This document shows positions 20,860 through 31,144 of a stretch of 64,000 nt of DNA, in pieces. Location: assembly GCA_950097015.1 (NCBI GenBank), contig CATNEN010000038.1, forward strand, positions 30,410,501 to 30,474,500, given 5' to 3'. Origin of the DNA: Macrostomum hystrix. Taxonomy: Eukaryota; Platyhelminthes; Macrostomidae. The notes under the pieces are model-generated. The model saw only the letters and a program-made list of their open reading frames with translations. It was not told where the DNA came from and ran no database searches. Numbering within the stretch: the stretch's first letter is position 1; every line of letters starts with the position of its first letter. The position numbers and the translations under genes are program-made.

Positions 20860-21290
20860 TCAACATATTGAGATGGCAGTAATTTCTGAACCAATAGCTT
20901 CGGTGGTTGAAAGTCTCGAGAGAACATCAGAAAGAATTGTGATCTTTGTTGAGCGATGAACTGCGCTGTTGTAGGCCATTGTCACTGATTGTATGTAGAT
21001 AATCCAATCTTCAGGTTGTTTATAGACAAAGTGTGTCAACATTTCATGTAGGTTTCTGTGAAATCTTTCGACGAGGTTTGCTTTTGGATTATATGTCGAG
21101 GTGAATATCTGTTGAATATTTAGTAGTTTGGCGGCCTGTTGAAATAATTGCGATGTGAATTGTGTGCCATTGTCAGATGTTAGCGTCTTAGGGGTTCCGA
21201 ATTTGCAGATAATTTCATTATAGAAGGCCATTGCTACTGTTGTCGCTGTGATGTCAGGTATCGGAATGGCAACGGCGAATTTCGGGCGGG
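20860..21290 (-). pseudogene. Retroelement integrase core, truncated
   Basis: Contains FGTPKTLTSDNGTQFTS (second catalytic Asp) and NPKANLVERFHRNL (catalytic Glu), with the usual spacing of a DDE integrase. The N-terminal zinc-binding part and first Asp are absent because the frame is interrupted at about 21290, where unrelated GC-rich sequence begins. Confidence 0.8.
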
Positions 21291-21299
21291 CGACTACCG

Positions 21300-22250
21300 G
21301 CCCGAGCCGACAGAAAAACAATGGCTCTCAATCCAAGGCCTCGGGCGGTATTACTGTGGAAAATACCAAGCGCCGCCGGAGGACGGCGAGTTCTAACAAT
21401 ACACTTACTCACCATATATAGATAAAATACAATTAACCATGTAGCCATTCACTTTCGTCTCAGATTTCACCGTCTTATATGTTCACAGATCTACTAGCAG
21501 TAGGCCGATTAGCAACGCGAGTAAGACAATAGGCTGCATCTCCCTTGACCAGTCAAGGATTTCTTCAAAAGGGGGATGATATAAGACTTAGAAATCTGAA
21601 AAGAACTCGAGAGAAAACTTTCGCCTAGAGGTCAAGCAACTAAGAATAGACAGATTAGATAAATACTCGCCCCGAGTTTTCACTTTCATTCCAGCGCAAC
21701 ACAGCCCGGTCCAACGTGATCTGGCATGGCCCGACACGACACGGCCCGGCCTAATCTGACCCGATCCTGCCCGACGTCGGTCCAACGCGATATGGACCTG
21801 CCTGGACTTACCCGACCAGGCACGGCCTGACGCGACCCGGCCCGGCCCTGCCGGCAACATCGGAGCCGGCCTGGGCCCTATCTGGAGAAGACCGGGACCG
21901 CACAAGAAGACCTGATTGACGGAGGGACGGCGACAACAAACACTAGATAAAGGGGACTCCATAGAAACGGGAACTTTTTCTAACTCAACCAACTCGATCC
22001 ATTATCACTAAGCGCTCTGTTGATAAAGTTTTGCCACCTCCCCAAAAGGAGGGATTTTTGAACAATATATGCCATATAAGTGGAGCGCGGGAAAATGTTC
22101 CGTCGCTGGTTTGTTAGAGAGTCATCTCTAAGCTCTGTTAAGTTAACAATTTAAACAACTTACGGCGTTTGAGTTCTGTTTTTCTTGGAATCCGAGGCAC
22201 GAATCCGGGAGAGACCGCATCAGTCAGCCGAGATACTTCGAGCGATAGTC
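21300..22250 (+). mobile_element. 3' end and LTR of an older retroelement (host of nested insertion)
   Basis: A purine tract AAAAGGGGGA (21567-21576) is followed by TGATATAAGAC at 21577, a typical PPT/3'-LTR junction. The LTR-like sequence holds a GC-rich degenerate stretch with repeated CCCGGC and CCCGAC words (21700-21870). It is interrupted at 22250 by the intact gypsy element and appears to resume at 26867. No second LTR was found, so the boundaries are tentative. Confidence 0.45.
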
Positions 22251-22255
22251 GTTAG

Positions 22256-22440
22256 TGTAGTGTGCGTACGCACGTGAGCCAGGCCCAGGTGTACACCTGG
22301 GTCGTTTGATTGGTTGCGGAGCGGGGTGGGTGTCGCCACCCCAGTTCTAGCAAATAATATATGGACGCGCGCTCAGCGTGGCAGTAAAGATTGAGAGTTT
22401 TGTCTGCTCACTAAAAATAGCCTCGGCCTTAGTTATTACA
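22256..22440 (+). repeat. 5' LTR (185 bp)
   Basis: TG...CA-bounded LTR, identical base for base to 26677-26861 in my reading. Contains AATAATATATGG near 22353, a probable TATA element, and a palindromic CAGGTGTACACCTG. Confidence 0.95.
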
Positions 22441-22441
22441 A

Positions 22442-22457
22442 TGGCATCGCAAGCACC
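22442..22457 (+). other. Candidate primer-binding site
   Basis: TGGCATCGCAAGCACC starts 1 nt after the 5' LTR, with the TGG expected to pair with a tRNA CCA end. The tRNA was not identified. Confidence 0.5.
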
Positions 22458-22473
22458 GAACCCCTAGTGCACC

Positions 22474-25400
22474 ATGACTGAGCAAATTTCTCTCGCGCCT
22501 CCCGGCCAGTTTGTTATCGATAGCGATTGCCACTCAACTGCACAGCGCTGGACTGCATGGGCTCGCCGGTTCGCCACATACATTAACGCAGCTGGGATCC
22601 ATGACGCAAAGCGAGGGCAGCACCTGCTGTTGTACGCCGCGGGAGAGGAGCTGCAGACCATCGTCGAAGAGAATGAAATTGACGCTGGGGAAGACTACAG
22701 CAGCCTCGCAAAGAATATCCAGGAATTCTGGGACGGCAAGAACAGCATCGTGTTCCTCCGCTTCAAGTTCGAGACCTGCAGACAACAGCAAGGCGAGACA
22801 ATCGACCAGTGGTACCAGCGCCTGCGCAAGGCGGCGGAGCCGTGCGAGTTTGGAGCGATCAAGGACTCGCTGATCCGAGACAAAATCGTCGCCTACTGTG
22901 ACTCCGAGAGGCTGAGGAGAGACTTCCTACAGAGCAAAGACATCACCCTGACAGATGTGCTGAGGAAGGCGAGAGCCAAAGAAGCGGCGGAGCAGCAGGC
23001 CAGCGCGATGGAGAACGGCAGGCCAGGTGAGCCGCAGCAGCAACTCGCAGCCATCCGGAGAGCCGAGCAGCCACCAGGGCCGCAGGTGCGCTGCAATCGG
23101 TGCGGCAGGCCAGGGCACTCCACGTGCGCCGCGGCGCAAGGCAAGAGCTGCAGAAAGTGCGGAAAGCCAGGCCACTTCGCCCGAGCTTGCAGGTCCAGGC
23201 AGGAGGCGCCCCAAAGCAATTCGAATGCTGTCGCGATGCTGCAAGGTGAGACCAGCTACGAGAGGGTGGACGACCCGGACACCGGCATATTCAAGGTCGA
23301 CCAGGAGGAGCAATCCGCCCACACAGTAGCTGAGATCAACGGCACCAGACTGTCAGTGCTGATCGACAGCGGGGCGGCTCGCAATGTGATCAACCGCGCA
23401 ACGTTTGAGAGCCTTAAACAGCGGCCGCGTCTGCAAGCAGCCTCTGACAGGTTGTTCGCGTACGGCTCGGACCGGCCGATGCAACTCATCGGCAAGGCGG
23501 CGATGTCCATCCGCTTATTCGGCCGACGGGCGGTCGCCACATTTCACGTTGTCGAAGGCAGAGGCATCACCATCATCGGCAGGCAGACGGCCACTCAAAT
23601 GGAAATCCTGCGGATCGGACCACCACCGACGGTCGATCATCAGGTGCTGCAGGTCGCGGAAGCGGAGGCGGCTGTCGACAGCCTCCTCGGCAACACGAGA
23701 TCCAGTGGAATGCCCCAAGATGCCCTTGGCAGGATACTGCGCAAGTACTCCAGCGTGCTCAGCGGCATCGGCTGCTTCACCGGGCCGCCAGTCAGCATCC
23801 ACCTGACCGACAACGCCCGACCGGTTTGTCACGCACCGTCTAAGGTACCGATTCACCTGGCCGAGGCAGTGGACAAGGAGCTGCAGCTACTGGAGCAGCT
23901 CGGAATCATCGAGCCCGTCGACGGACCAGTTCCGTGGGTCGCGCGGATGGTCGTTGTGCCCAAGAAGGAGCCAGGCGAAGTGCGGATCACACAGGACCTC
24001 CGCGATGTCAATCGCTATGTCATCCGCGGGCGTCACCAGATTCCGACTTTTGAAGAGGTGACGGGAGACATGGCCGGCAGCACCGTCTTCTCGGAACTGG
24101 ACATCGCGAAGGCGTTCTACCAGGTGCCTGTAGCAGAAGAATGCCGCAATCTGCTGACATTCTCGACACCCCGAGGACTTCGTCGTCTCACTCGGCTGTG
24201 CATGGGCCTGTCCACCTCACAGGAGATCCTACAGAGCGTGATGTGCAGAGTGCTGGCAGGCCTGCCCAACGTAAAATGGATCCACGACGACGTGGTCGTG
24301 TTCGGCCGCACGATGGCGGAGCACAACAGCAGCCTCGAGGCCTGCCTGGCCCGCCTGGCGCAACACGGCATCACGCTAAATGCTCGAAAATGCAGGTTGG
24401 CACGCAGCAGCATTGAGTTTATGGGAATGCGACTGACGGCCGAAGGAGTCCAAGCCACAGAAAGCAAGGTCGCCGCCGTTCAAGAATTCAAGGAGCCAGA
24501 GACGATAAGCCAACTTCGATCGTTCTTGGGCCTCGTGAATTATCTCGCAGTATTCACGCCACAGCTGGCCAAGGTGGCGGAGCCGCTGCGACGCCTGACC
24601 CGGAAGAGCACCGACTGGCAGTGGGGCGCCGACCAGGCCAGCGCCTTTGCGCAGCTAAAGCGCAGCATTGCGGAGCCGACAACGCTGGCATTCTACGACA
24701 AGCGGCTACGGACACAGCTGATTGTGGACGCGGGACCAACCGGACTCGGCGCAATCCTGGCGCAAGTACAGCACGACGGCAGTTCGCGGCCAGTCGCATA
24801 CGCGAGCCGGACCCTCTCCGACGTAGAGCGGCGATATTCGCAGACCGAAAAAGAGGCGCTCGCCGTGAAGTTCGGCTGCCTGAAGTTTGAGTACTACTTG
24901 TATGGATCGCCCGAATTCACGGTGATCTCCGACCACAAGCCGCTGACAGCCATGTATGCGCCAGGGTCACGGCCGCCTCCACGAGTCGAGCGTATGGCGC
25001 TGCGTATCCAGCACCTGGTATTCAAGGTCGAATACCAGCCAGGAGCGTCCAATGCTGCAGACATACTCAGCAGGCAGCCTCTAAACGCTGAAGGAAGTAG
25101 GACCAGCGAGCAGCTGAGAGAGGCCTACATAAACGAGGTAGCGCAGGCGGCTGTCCCGAAGGCGCTCACGCTCGAAGACATCCGCAAGAGCTCAGCCAGC
25201 GACCCAGTTATCCGGGCAGCGATAGCAGCGATGCAAGGCGGCCAATGGGACCGCTCTAGCGCTGAGATGCGGTCACTCCACGCGCTGCGAGAGGAGCTGT
25301 CGGCGGTAGACGGAGTTCTTCTTCGGCATCAGCGGATTGTCGTGCCAGCAGCTCTACGGCAGCAGATGCTCGAGCTGGCGCACCAAGGACACCAGTGCTC

Positions 25401-26457
25401 GCAGAAGACGACCGCAAGGCTCAGCAGCAAGGTCTGGTGGCCGAGAATGGCAACACAAGCGGAGGAGTTCGTCAGTCGGTGCCGCAGCTGTGCCATCACG
25501 TCTCACACGCCAGCCGTCCGGGCTACGCCTCTACAGCCGACGCCTATCCCTAAGGGCGCCTGGTTGTCGATTGGGGCTGACTTTGTAGGCCCGATCAACA
25601 ACAACATGCTGCTGGTGTGCGTGGACAGATACTCGAGATTCCCAGAGGTGCAGCTCATGCAGACAACGACGGCCGAGGCACTGGTCCCGCGCCTGCGAGA
25701 AATGTTCGCGCGATTTGGCATCCCGCAGGAGCTCGTAACTGACAACGGGCCGCCATTTTCATCCAAGGAGTTTGGCCGTTTCCTAGAAAGCTACGGCATC
25801 AAGCACCGCCTCATCACGCCTTACTACCCAGCCGCCAACGGCATGACAGAGCGGCTGAACCGCTCAATCAACAAGGTCGTGCGGGCGGCAATCGAGGAGC
25901 GGCGCGACTGGAGGGCTGCTCTGGACGAGTGGCTGCTGGCCTACAGGAACACGCCGCACACAGCCACGGGCCGCGCGCCAGCCGAGCTGCTGATGGGCCG
26001 GCGACCAAATGATGTCATCCCCGCCGCCCGGCCATCCCAGCGCGTCCGCATCAACGAGCAGCGGCTGCGAGAGATGGATGCGAGCGCCAAGGCCGCGATG
26101 AAGCAGCGAGCGGACGCCAGGAGGCGGCCACGGCGGCACGAAATCCAGGTCGGCGATTCGGTGCTGCGACGGCGAGTCGGTGCCAGCAAGACGCAAACGC
26201 CATTCGAGAGCGGCGCCTGGACAGTCCAGCGGGTGGCCGGCAACTCGCTGATGCTGCGTCGTGACGGCGCGGCCTGCTGGCGGCATTGCACGGCGGTCAA
26301 GGTCGTCACCCCAGAATCAGACGACGCTGGTGCCAGGCCGCAGGCTGCCGCGCCAGAAACTCCAGGCGAGGCGGCGCGGAACCCGGCCGAATCCCCGGTG
26401 GCGCTGCGCCCGCACCCCCGCGCTGCACGGGGTGGCGTGAAGATCTACAAGGACTAA
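22474..26457 (+). CDS. Gag-Pol polyprotein, single frame (1327 aa)
   Basis: Order: capsid-like gag region; two zinc knuckles starting near C207 and C226 (the second is a canonical CRKCGKPGHFARAC); aspartic protease with LIDSGA (D298); reverse transcriptase with FSELDIAKAF (D543) and the IHDD box (D605, D606); RNase H starting IVDAG (D752); integrase with His/Cys zinc region, D1036, D1090 and E1126 (DD35E spacing); and a basic tail. Domain order PR-RT-RH-IN is that of Ty3/gypsy (Metaviridae) elements. Unusual points: gag and pol share one frame with no shift, and the RT box has Ile-His where Tyr or Phe is usual. No chromodomain is seen. The ATG at 22474 follows the primer site by 16 nt. Confidence 0.96.
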   Translation: MTEQISLAPPGQFVIDSDCHSTAQRWTAWARRFATYINAAGIHDAKRGQHLLLYAAGEELQTIVEENEIDAGEDYSSLAKNIQEFWDGKNSIVFLRFKFETCRQQQGETIDQWYQRLRKAAEPCEFGAIKDSLIRDKIVAYCDSERLRRDFLQSKDITLTDVLRKARAKEAAEQQASAMENGRPGEPQQQLAAIRRAEQPPGPQVRCNRCGRPGHSTCAAAQGKSCRKCGKPGHFARACRSRQEAPQSNSNAVAMLQGETSYERVDDPDTGIFKVDQEEQSAHTVAEINGTRLSVLIDSGAARNVINRATFESLKQRPRLQAASDRLFAYGSDRPMQLIGKAAMSIRLFGRRAVATFHVVEGRGITIIGRQTATQMEILRIGPPPTVDHQVLQVAEAEAAVDSLLGNTRSSGMPQDALGRILRKYSSVLSGIGCFTGPPVSIHLTDNARPVCHAPSKVPIHLAEAVDKELQLLEQLGIIEPVDGPVPWVARMVVVPKKEPGEVRITQDLRDVNRYVIRGRHQIPTFEEVTGDMAGSTVFSELDIAKAFYQVPVAEECRNLLTFSTPRGLRRLTRLCMGLSTSQEILQSVMCRVLAGLPNVKWIHDDVVVFGRTMAEHNSSLEACLARLAQHGITLNARKCRLARSSIEFMGMRLTAEGVQATESKVAAVQEFKEPETISQLRSFLGLVNYLAVFTPQLAKVAEPLRRLTRKSTDWQWGADQASAFAQLKRSIAEPTTLAFYDKRLRTQLIVDAGPTGLGAILAQVQHDGSSRPVAYASRTLSDVERRYSQTEKEALAVKFGCLKFEYYLYGSPEFTVISDHKPLTAMYAPGSRPPPRVERMALRIQHLVFKVEYQPGASNAADILSRQPLNAEGSRTSEQLREAYINEVAQAAVPKALTLEDIRKSSASDPVIRAAIAAMQGGQWDRSSAEMRSLHALREELSAVDGVLLRHQRIVVPAALRQQMLELAHQGHQCSQKTTARLSSKVWWPRMATQAEEFVSRCRSCAITSHTPAVRATPLQPTPIPKGAWLSIGADFVGPINNNMLLVCVDRYSRFPEVQLMQTTTAEALVPRLREMFARFGIPQELVTDNGPPFSSKEFGRFLESYGIKHRLITPYYPAANGMTERLNRSINKVVRAAIEERRDWRAALDEWLLAYRNTPHTATGRAPAELLMGRRPNDVIPAARPSQRVRINEQRLREMDASAKAAMKQRADARRRPRRHEIQVGDSVLRRRVGASKTQTPFESGAWTVQRVAGNSLMLRRDGAACWRHCTAVKVVTPESDDAGARPQAAAPETPGEAARNPAESPVALRPHPRAARGGVKIYKD

Positions 26458-26664
26458 ACCAAGGACTGAAAACGAACTGACTTTTCCACTGACATTAACA
26501 ATCACATGCACGCTTTTCTTTGCAAGTCCGATGCGACTATCAATTCGAGTGTTTTATTTCCTCCAATAGCTGCATATTTTTTTTCGGTCGAGTTCTTTTT
26601 CGTTCTTTTCGACATCTTGCTTCTCGAATTCGTTCTTTTTTTGTCTCCCCACAGTTTCTGTTCG

Positions 26665-26676
26665 AAGGGGGAGAGA
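26665..26676 (+). other. Polypurine tract
   Basis: AAGGGGGAGAGA abuts the first base of the 3' LTR, the expected plus-strand primer. Confidence 0.85.
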
Positions 26677-26861
26677 TGTAGTGTGCGTACGCACGTGAGC
26701 CAGGCCCAGGTGTACACCTGGGTCGTTTGATTGGTTGCGGAGCGGGGTGGGTGTCGCCACCCCAGTTCTAGCAAATAATATATGGACGCGCGCTCAGCGT
26801 GGCAGTAAAGATTGAGAGTTTTGTCTGCTCACTAAAAATAGCCTCGGCCTTAGTTATTACA
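26677..26861 (+). repeat. 3' LTR (185 bp)
   Basis: Identical to the 5' LTR in my reading, followed by the GTTAG duplication at 26862-26866. Confidence 0.95.
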
Positions 26862-26866
26862 GTTAG

Positions 26867-27852
26867 GAGTTATAGCCTTCAAGACAACTAGACTGCAACA
26901 AACCGCTAGACTACATTTAGGAAACATCGACACCACAGGAACAAAACTTTAAGCTCTATAGGTAGACCTTAATACCAGCTGAGCATTGGTTAACTAGCTT
27001 TTTTGCTTGATTGTAGAAATACTACAATTTGGACCAACTAAGAGGTAGAATTTCAGTCTGGTAAAATAATTTATATTGTCAAGTAAGACACTATAATTAT
27101 AACAGATTAACAATTACAACTGCAACAGTTTACACAGCCATACATTTGATACTAGTGTGTGCTAAGTCAACGGACTGAAAAACTGCACATCCTTATGGGT
27201 ACTCAACTTAACCATAAGGGTTACAGCTTTTTTACAACTTTAATTAAGACAGTTAACACAGAAACATGATTACAAATGTATTTTGTAGGTGCAAATAAGT
27301 TACTATATTTTATGTCATTTTTTTCAAGTCATAAGCATTAATGCAAATGCATATAACATATAAAAACATTTCTAACAATGGTTTTATTAGGAGTGAATTA
27401 ATTTTCTCTTAGACTTTAAAGCCACACCAGCAGTAAATAGACAGAGTAAATTTATAGACTTAACTTCTAAATAAAACTTCTCTATAAATAAAGAATGTAT
27501 TTGATCAAGATGCTGTGTTTCTGGGTACATTACTTGAGGTATTATACTCATTATTACATAGCAATTGTAATTTGAAATTAACTGTTTAATTGTTTCTTTC
27601 AATATTCCTTACATAAATATATTTTTATCAAGTTTTATAAAAAGCTGCATCATTGCTAGAATAGCAAGAAGTAAAACAAATATATATATTTGCAGTAACA
27701 CTGATAAAAGGCACAAATAAATAATATTGTAATAAGAGTTAATTATATAACATAACATAACATCTCATTGTTCAGTAACATTTGACAGTTCAGTTTTTAT
27801 TGGTTTAATTTTTTTTTTCTATAGGAGGAAAATGAAGTAGGAAAATTCAATG
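26867..27852. other. Flank of nested element and AT-rich spacer
   Basis: The first 60-100 bp probably continue the older LTR interrupted at 22250. The rest is AT-rich with no gene recognised. A TTTATT near 27797 could be the minus-strand poly(A) signal of the gene that ends at 27853. Confidence 0.4.
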
Positions 27853-28238
27853 TTATGTAGACTTTTGTTTCTCCTTGGCATTCCATTTGCCAGCATGAAG
27901 CTTTTCATAGTTCCAAATGTCACGATAGAAACTAGGTCGCAAGTTTCCAGGAAAATAGCCAATTAAAAAGGCACCAATTGGCATGGCAACAAATCCAATT
28001 AGAAGCACTTTAACTAGTTGTGCCACTTGCGATATGTCAGACGTCATAAAGTACCTGCATATTTATAAAAAAATGATATTAGAAAACTTCAGACAGAATG
28101 CTTAAATTAAAAAATGTTGGTAAAGACAACTTACCTGCTGCCATTAGCAATAACATATGCCAAAGTGAAAAACAATGGAAGTGACAATGCACTCAATATT
28201 TTGTTCATCATTTTTACTGGTAAGCCAATAATACAGAG
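27853..28238 (-). CDS. Small multi-pass membrane protein, 3' two exons
   Basis: Minus-strand exons 28238-28135 and 28054-27853 (TAA) join in phase (CAGCAG/GTAAG donor, TATGCAG acceptor). They encode about 100 residues open from the first base of the upstream exon: a hydrophobic segment (LSLPLFFTLAYVIA), a short loop, a second one (VKVLLIGFVAMPIGAFLIG) and a polar tail with RDIWNYEKLHAGKW. An acceptor (TTTCAG) precedes the upstream exon, so the 5' end lies further upstream and the start codon may be the ATG pair 10-11 codons in or in an unseen exon. I do not recognise the family. The tail is probably cytosolic or luminal; the topology is not determined. Confidence 0.6.
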
Positions 28239-28549
28239 CTGAAATATGATAGCATTATATGGGTTAGATTAAGTTCAATGGAATTATATTGTTTACAATG
28301 CAGTTCAATGTATTGATTTTTGCAAAGTTTAATTAGAACTAGATGTGAATTGTTTATGAACTTAAACTTTGCAATTAAGCTAGGCAACTTCTCTGATGCT
28401 TAGAAAAGTTACAGAGACAAGCATTTTTGGTTCAGGCAAGTGAATTTTTATAGATTTTCCTGATTATTAGGCAATCCTTAAGTCAAATCTATAAAAAATA
28501 TCAACCATTACTATTAGCAAGCCATATAATGAGACCACCAGGTATGGTA
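28239..28549. other. Upstream intron or promoter of small membrane gene
   Basis: AT-rich with no open frame. It separates the minus-strand exon from the solo LTR. Confidence 0.35.
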
Positions 28550-29180
28550 TGATGTGCTGTAGACTGCTGAGCAGCCTCCAGGCAATCTGTGAGTCAGGCT
28601 GTTCTAGGTCTGTGGGTGGGCTAGGGTTGGTAGTTAGTGTTTCCCGTGCACTGTCACTTCCGCTCGCCACCCCCTCCGCTCTCTCTCTCTCTTTCCAGCT
28701 CTGTCTGCGCACTGAGTCACATTGCACACCATGGTGCAATCGCTTAAGTTCGGAAGAAGACTGGCAGAACAACGCTCAAATGCTCCTACTATAAGTAGAG
28801 CACAGTCCGACGAATCCTTGAGATGGTGTTGTTATCATGGTAGCACTATTTCTTTATATTGATGGCACTTTCTTGTCTCTAGTCTTCATGCATTTTGCAT
28901 TGTTTGCCTTTCCGTTTCGCATTGTCTCTAAGATCCTACAAAGCTATTGTTGGTCTAGGCCGCATACTGCATTTAGAAGCATAGTGTGCCGCCCGATCAA
29001 GGGTAAGATCTGTGAGAGTAGTTAGCTGTGAGAAAACTTAGCAATTCGGAGCCTGACTACCGGATTGTTCCTCTGCTAGGAAGCATCTGCGTGTGAGGCC
29101 GGTAAAATCTCCTCTCTGAATCCAGTGTCCTGTCTTGGTCATTTACCAATTGTGTGTGCCACGCTACCAAAGGTACAACA
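28550..29180 (+). mobile_element. Solo LTR of the gag-pro element family
   Basis: 631 bp, starting TGATGTGCTGTAGACTGC and ending GGTACAACA. It is clearly the same LTR as those at 38894-39508 and 44231-44845 but with several differences (for example GTGGGTGGG for GTGGGAGGG and a different stretch near 28890-28920). It is flanked by GGTA on both sides (28546-28549 and 29181-29184). No internal region remains, so it arose by LTR-LTR recombination and is older than the full copy. Confidence 0.93.
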
Positions 29181-30234
29181 GGTATATACCATACAACTTG
29201 GCTAAATGAAGAAGAGCAAGGGAAGACTAAGTAGACAAGAAGTCTCTAGTCCATATATAAGATTACCATTTCTAGACCCATAGAGTTTTGGGCTTTGTGT
29301 CAACAGTTTTTTTTGCACTAAGCTAGTTATTACCTATAAACTATAGGCAATAAGTAGCTATATGGCTACACATTAAGTATAGGTCTATCCTATAACTTGT
29401 GTTCATTAAGCAGGGTCTAACAAGGCGGCCATAGGGCCTACTTGGCCTAGAAAGACTAGGACTGTTAGACCTAAAATTGTCTAACAATTTTATTCTCATC
29501 ACTAAGTGGCTTATGTTAAGGCCTATTTGAAAGAATTCTCTATTGGAGTAAGTAGGGTCTATGACTATGTAGACTACACCATGAGCTTAAGTAAAAAATA
29601 GCACAATTTTTTTTGTATTTTTTTTTACACAATGCTATGAAATAACAATACATAAACAACATAAACCAAAGCGACAAATACTAGCTTCTAGGCTAACACT
29701 AATACTAAAAAAGTGACAAACTGAATTAAGAAGTAATTTAGCTTAATAAAGGTCATGTATTTTTGGCCAATGCCTGCCTACTTGACAACATCTGCATGTT
29801 TTTTCTGGATTCTAGTCATTCTGTCAGTTGCAGTTTTAGCAATTTTAGGGTTGTAATCTTGTAGGGACAGACTGATTTGCTTCCTATAATTGGCTAGGTC
29901 ACTAGTATCAAGCCAACTGGGAGACAAGAAGAGTTGACTTTGTCAACTTTGTTATGATGTTCAGAATCATAACAAAGATGTTTGTCAACTCTATTACATA
30001 CTAAAATTTCTAGGCCTATATAATAAAGGGTCTAGACATCTAAAAAAATTCTATCACATTTGCTAGACTTAAAAGATTAAAATATGTAGGCTATTGATTA
30101 AATAAATAATATTTACAACTTCTAGAAGACTTATGTTAGTGGCTTTGGCAAAACAACTTCAACTCATCTGCCAAGTTTGGTCACTTCATAAACTGCCATA
30201 TTAATAATTTGGCTTAAAAAGTAGGTAGTTGTCA
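29181..30234. other. AT-rich intergenic spacer
   Basis: No coding signal. Contains several AGGCCT/TAGGCCTA-type words that recur through about 33.4 kb. Confidence 0.4.
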
Positions 30235-30646
30235 TTTGTCCAGTTAACCAGACAAATAGCCATTTGATTATTTGTCCGATTAACCAGTTAAGGTTAACCA
30301 CCCAAGGACTTAATTTCTCCCCTTTCAACGAGCAGAGCAATGATCCTCCCAAAGACCACTCTTGCCCTGCTAAGAGCCATCTTGAGTATTGACTTCACAA
30401 AGACCCAAACTATTACCCTTGAACTAAGTTAGTCCCTGAAACAACCAAATTTCTGGAAAAGGTTTTAATTTGTTTAATTAGATGATAAGCGAAAATAATT
30501 TGACACAAACTTCAAATCTGAATTCTGACTGATTGTCCTTTTGCAGCTTGTTAATTATTTTATCTTACAGATGATAGAGGTTCTTGTGGTAGCGCTACAA
30601 CCCCTTATAACTTATTTATAAGTCATAACTCGGTTAACTGGACAAA
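30235..30646. mobile_element. Possible mariner/pogo-like MITE remnant
   Basis: TTTGTCCAGTTAACC at 30235-30249 is matched by its reverse complement at 30632-30646. The word style (GATTAACCAGTTAA) resembles pogo/Tigger-type ends. No clear target duplication was found, so the boundaries are unsure. Confidence 0.35.
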
Positions 30647-30718
30647 AAATCAATTGCCTAAAATGTATCCCCAAAAATGCTATAACATTAAAAAAACACT
30701 CTATTTTAACATAACATA

Positions 30719-31144
30719 GGGTAATGTATCATCAACCAAACAAGAATGTGTATTTTTTTAACTAACTATCATGAACTATCATGAATTATATGATTTGAAA
30801 GCATTTTTCATGCTCTATAAATAACTACATTTATAGTCATTTAATTGGCAAGCAACCACATACAATCTTCGTCTAAAGTACATACTGAAAAAAATGTTGT
30901 TAAAAAGTATGCTTTTGCAATAAAAATTTCTACTGAAACATCAATATCTTTCCTTCCTCTTAAGATTATTCCTCTTATGCTTCACTGAGCATCATGCCTC
31001 AGCTTGTAGATAATTTTTTCAACTTTCAAATTAGTTGTTCTGTGAAACACAATAGCTTGTTTCTGTCTTGCACGAGACCAAGGAAGAAGTCAAAATTCTT
31101 GTTTGGTTTTAAAGATACACTGTTTGGTTGATGATACATTACCT
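30719..31144. mobile_element. Tc1/mariner-like MITE
   Basis: 426 bp with near-perfect terminal inverted repeats of about 23 bp: GGTAATGTATCATCAACCAA at the left, its reverse complement at 31120-31143 on the right. TA dinucleotides flank it at 30717-30718 and 31145-31146, fitting a TA target duplication. No coding capacity. The outermost base of the two ends differs. Confidence 0.75.

Larger units (their letters stand above)
18690..21300 (-). mobile_element. Degraded minus-strand gypsy-class retroelement with RING ORFs
   Basis: Read on the minus strand: integrase core (21290-20860), integrase C-terminal region (20760-20560), two RING-finger frames (20292-19630 and 19608-19029), a short unassigned frame (19019-18747), a purine-rich tract near 18690-18710, then LTR-like sequence. 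Gag, protease and reverse transcriptase are missing beyond about 21300. The RING frames occupy the position where env or accessory genes sit in LTR elements. Whether they belonged to the element or were captured or inserted later cannot be settled from one copy. Confidence 0.6.
22256..26861 (+). mobile_element. Complete young Ty3/gypsy-class LTR retrotransposon
   Basis: A 4606-bp element with two 185-bp LTRs that I read as identical. LTRs begin TGTAG and end TTACA. Target duplication GTTAG at 22251-22255 and 26862-26866. The interior has one uninterrupted 1327-codon gag-pol frame, a primer-site candidate right after the 5' LTR and a purine tract before the 3' LTR. Identical LTRs and an intact frame imply recent insertion and possible competence. 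It sits inside older retroelement debris. The coding region is markedly GC-rich compared with its AT-rich surroundings. Confidence 0.97.

Noticed and set aside
21588-21992. 134-codon minus-strand Arg/Gly/Pro-rich frame
   Set aside because: Lies in a GC-rich low-complexity part of an old LTR; no domain.
28467-28772. Frames in the solo LTR (and equivalents at 38833-39074 and 44175-44411)
   Set aside because: Shared because the LTR is shared; no gag or other domain.
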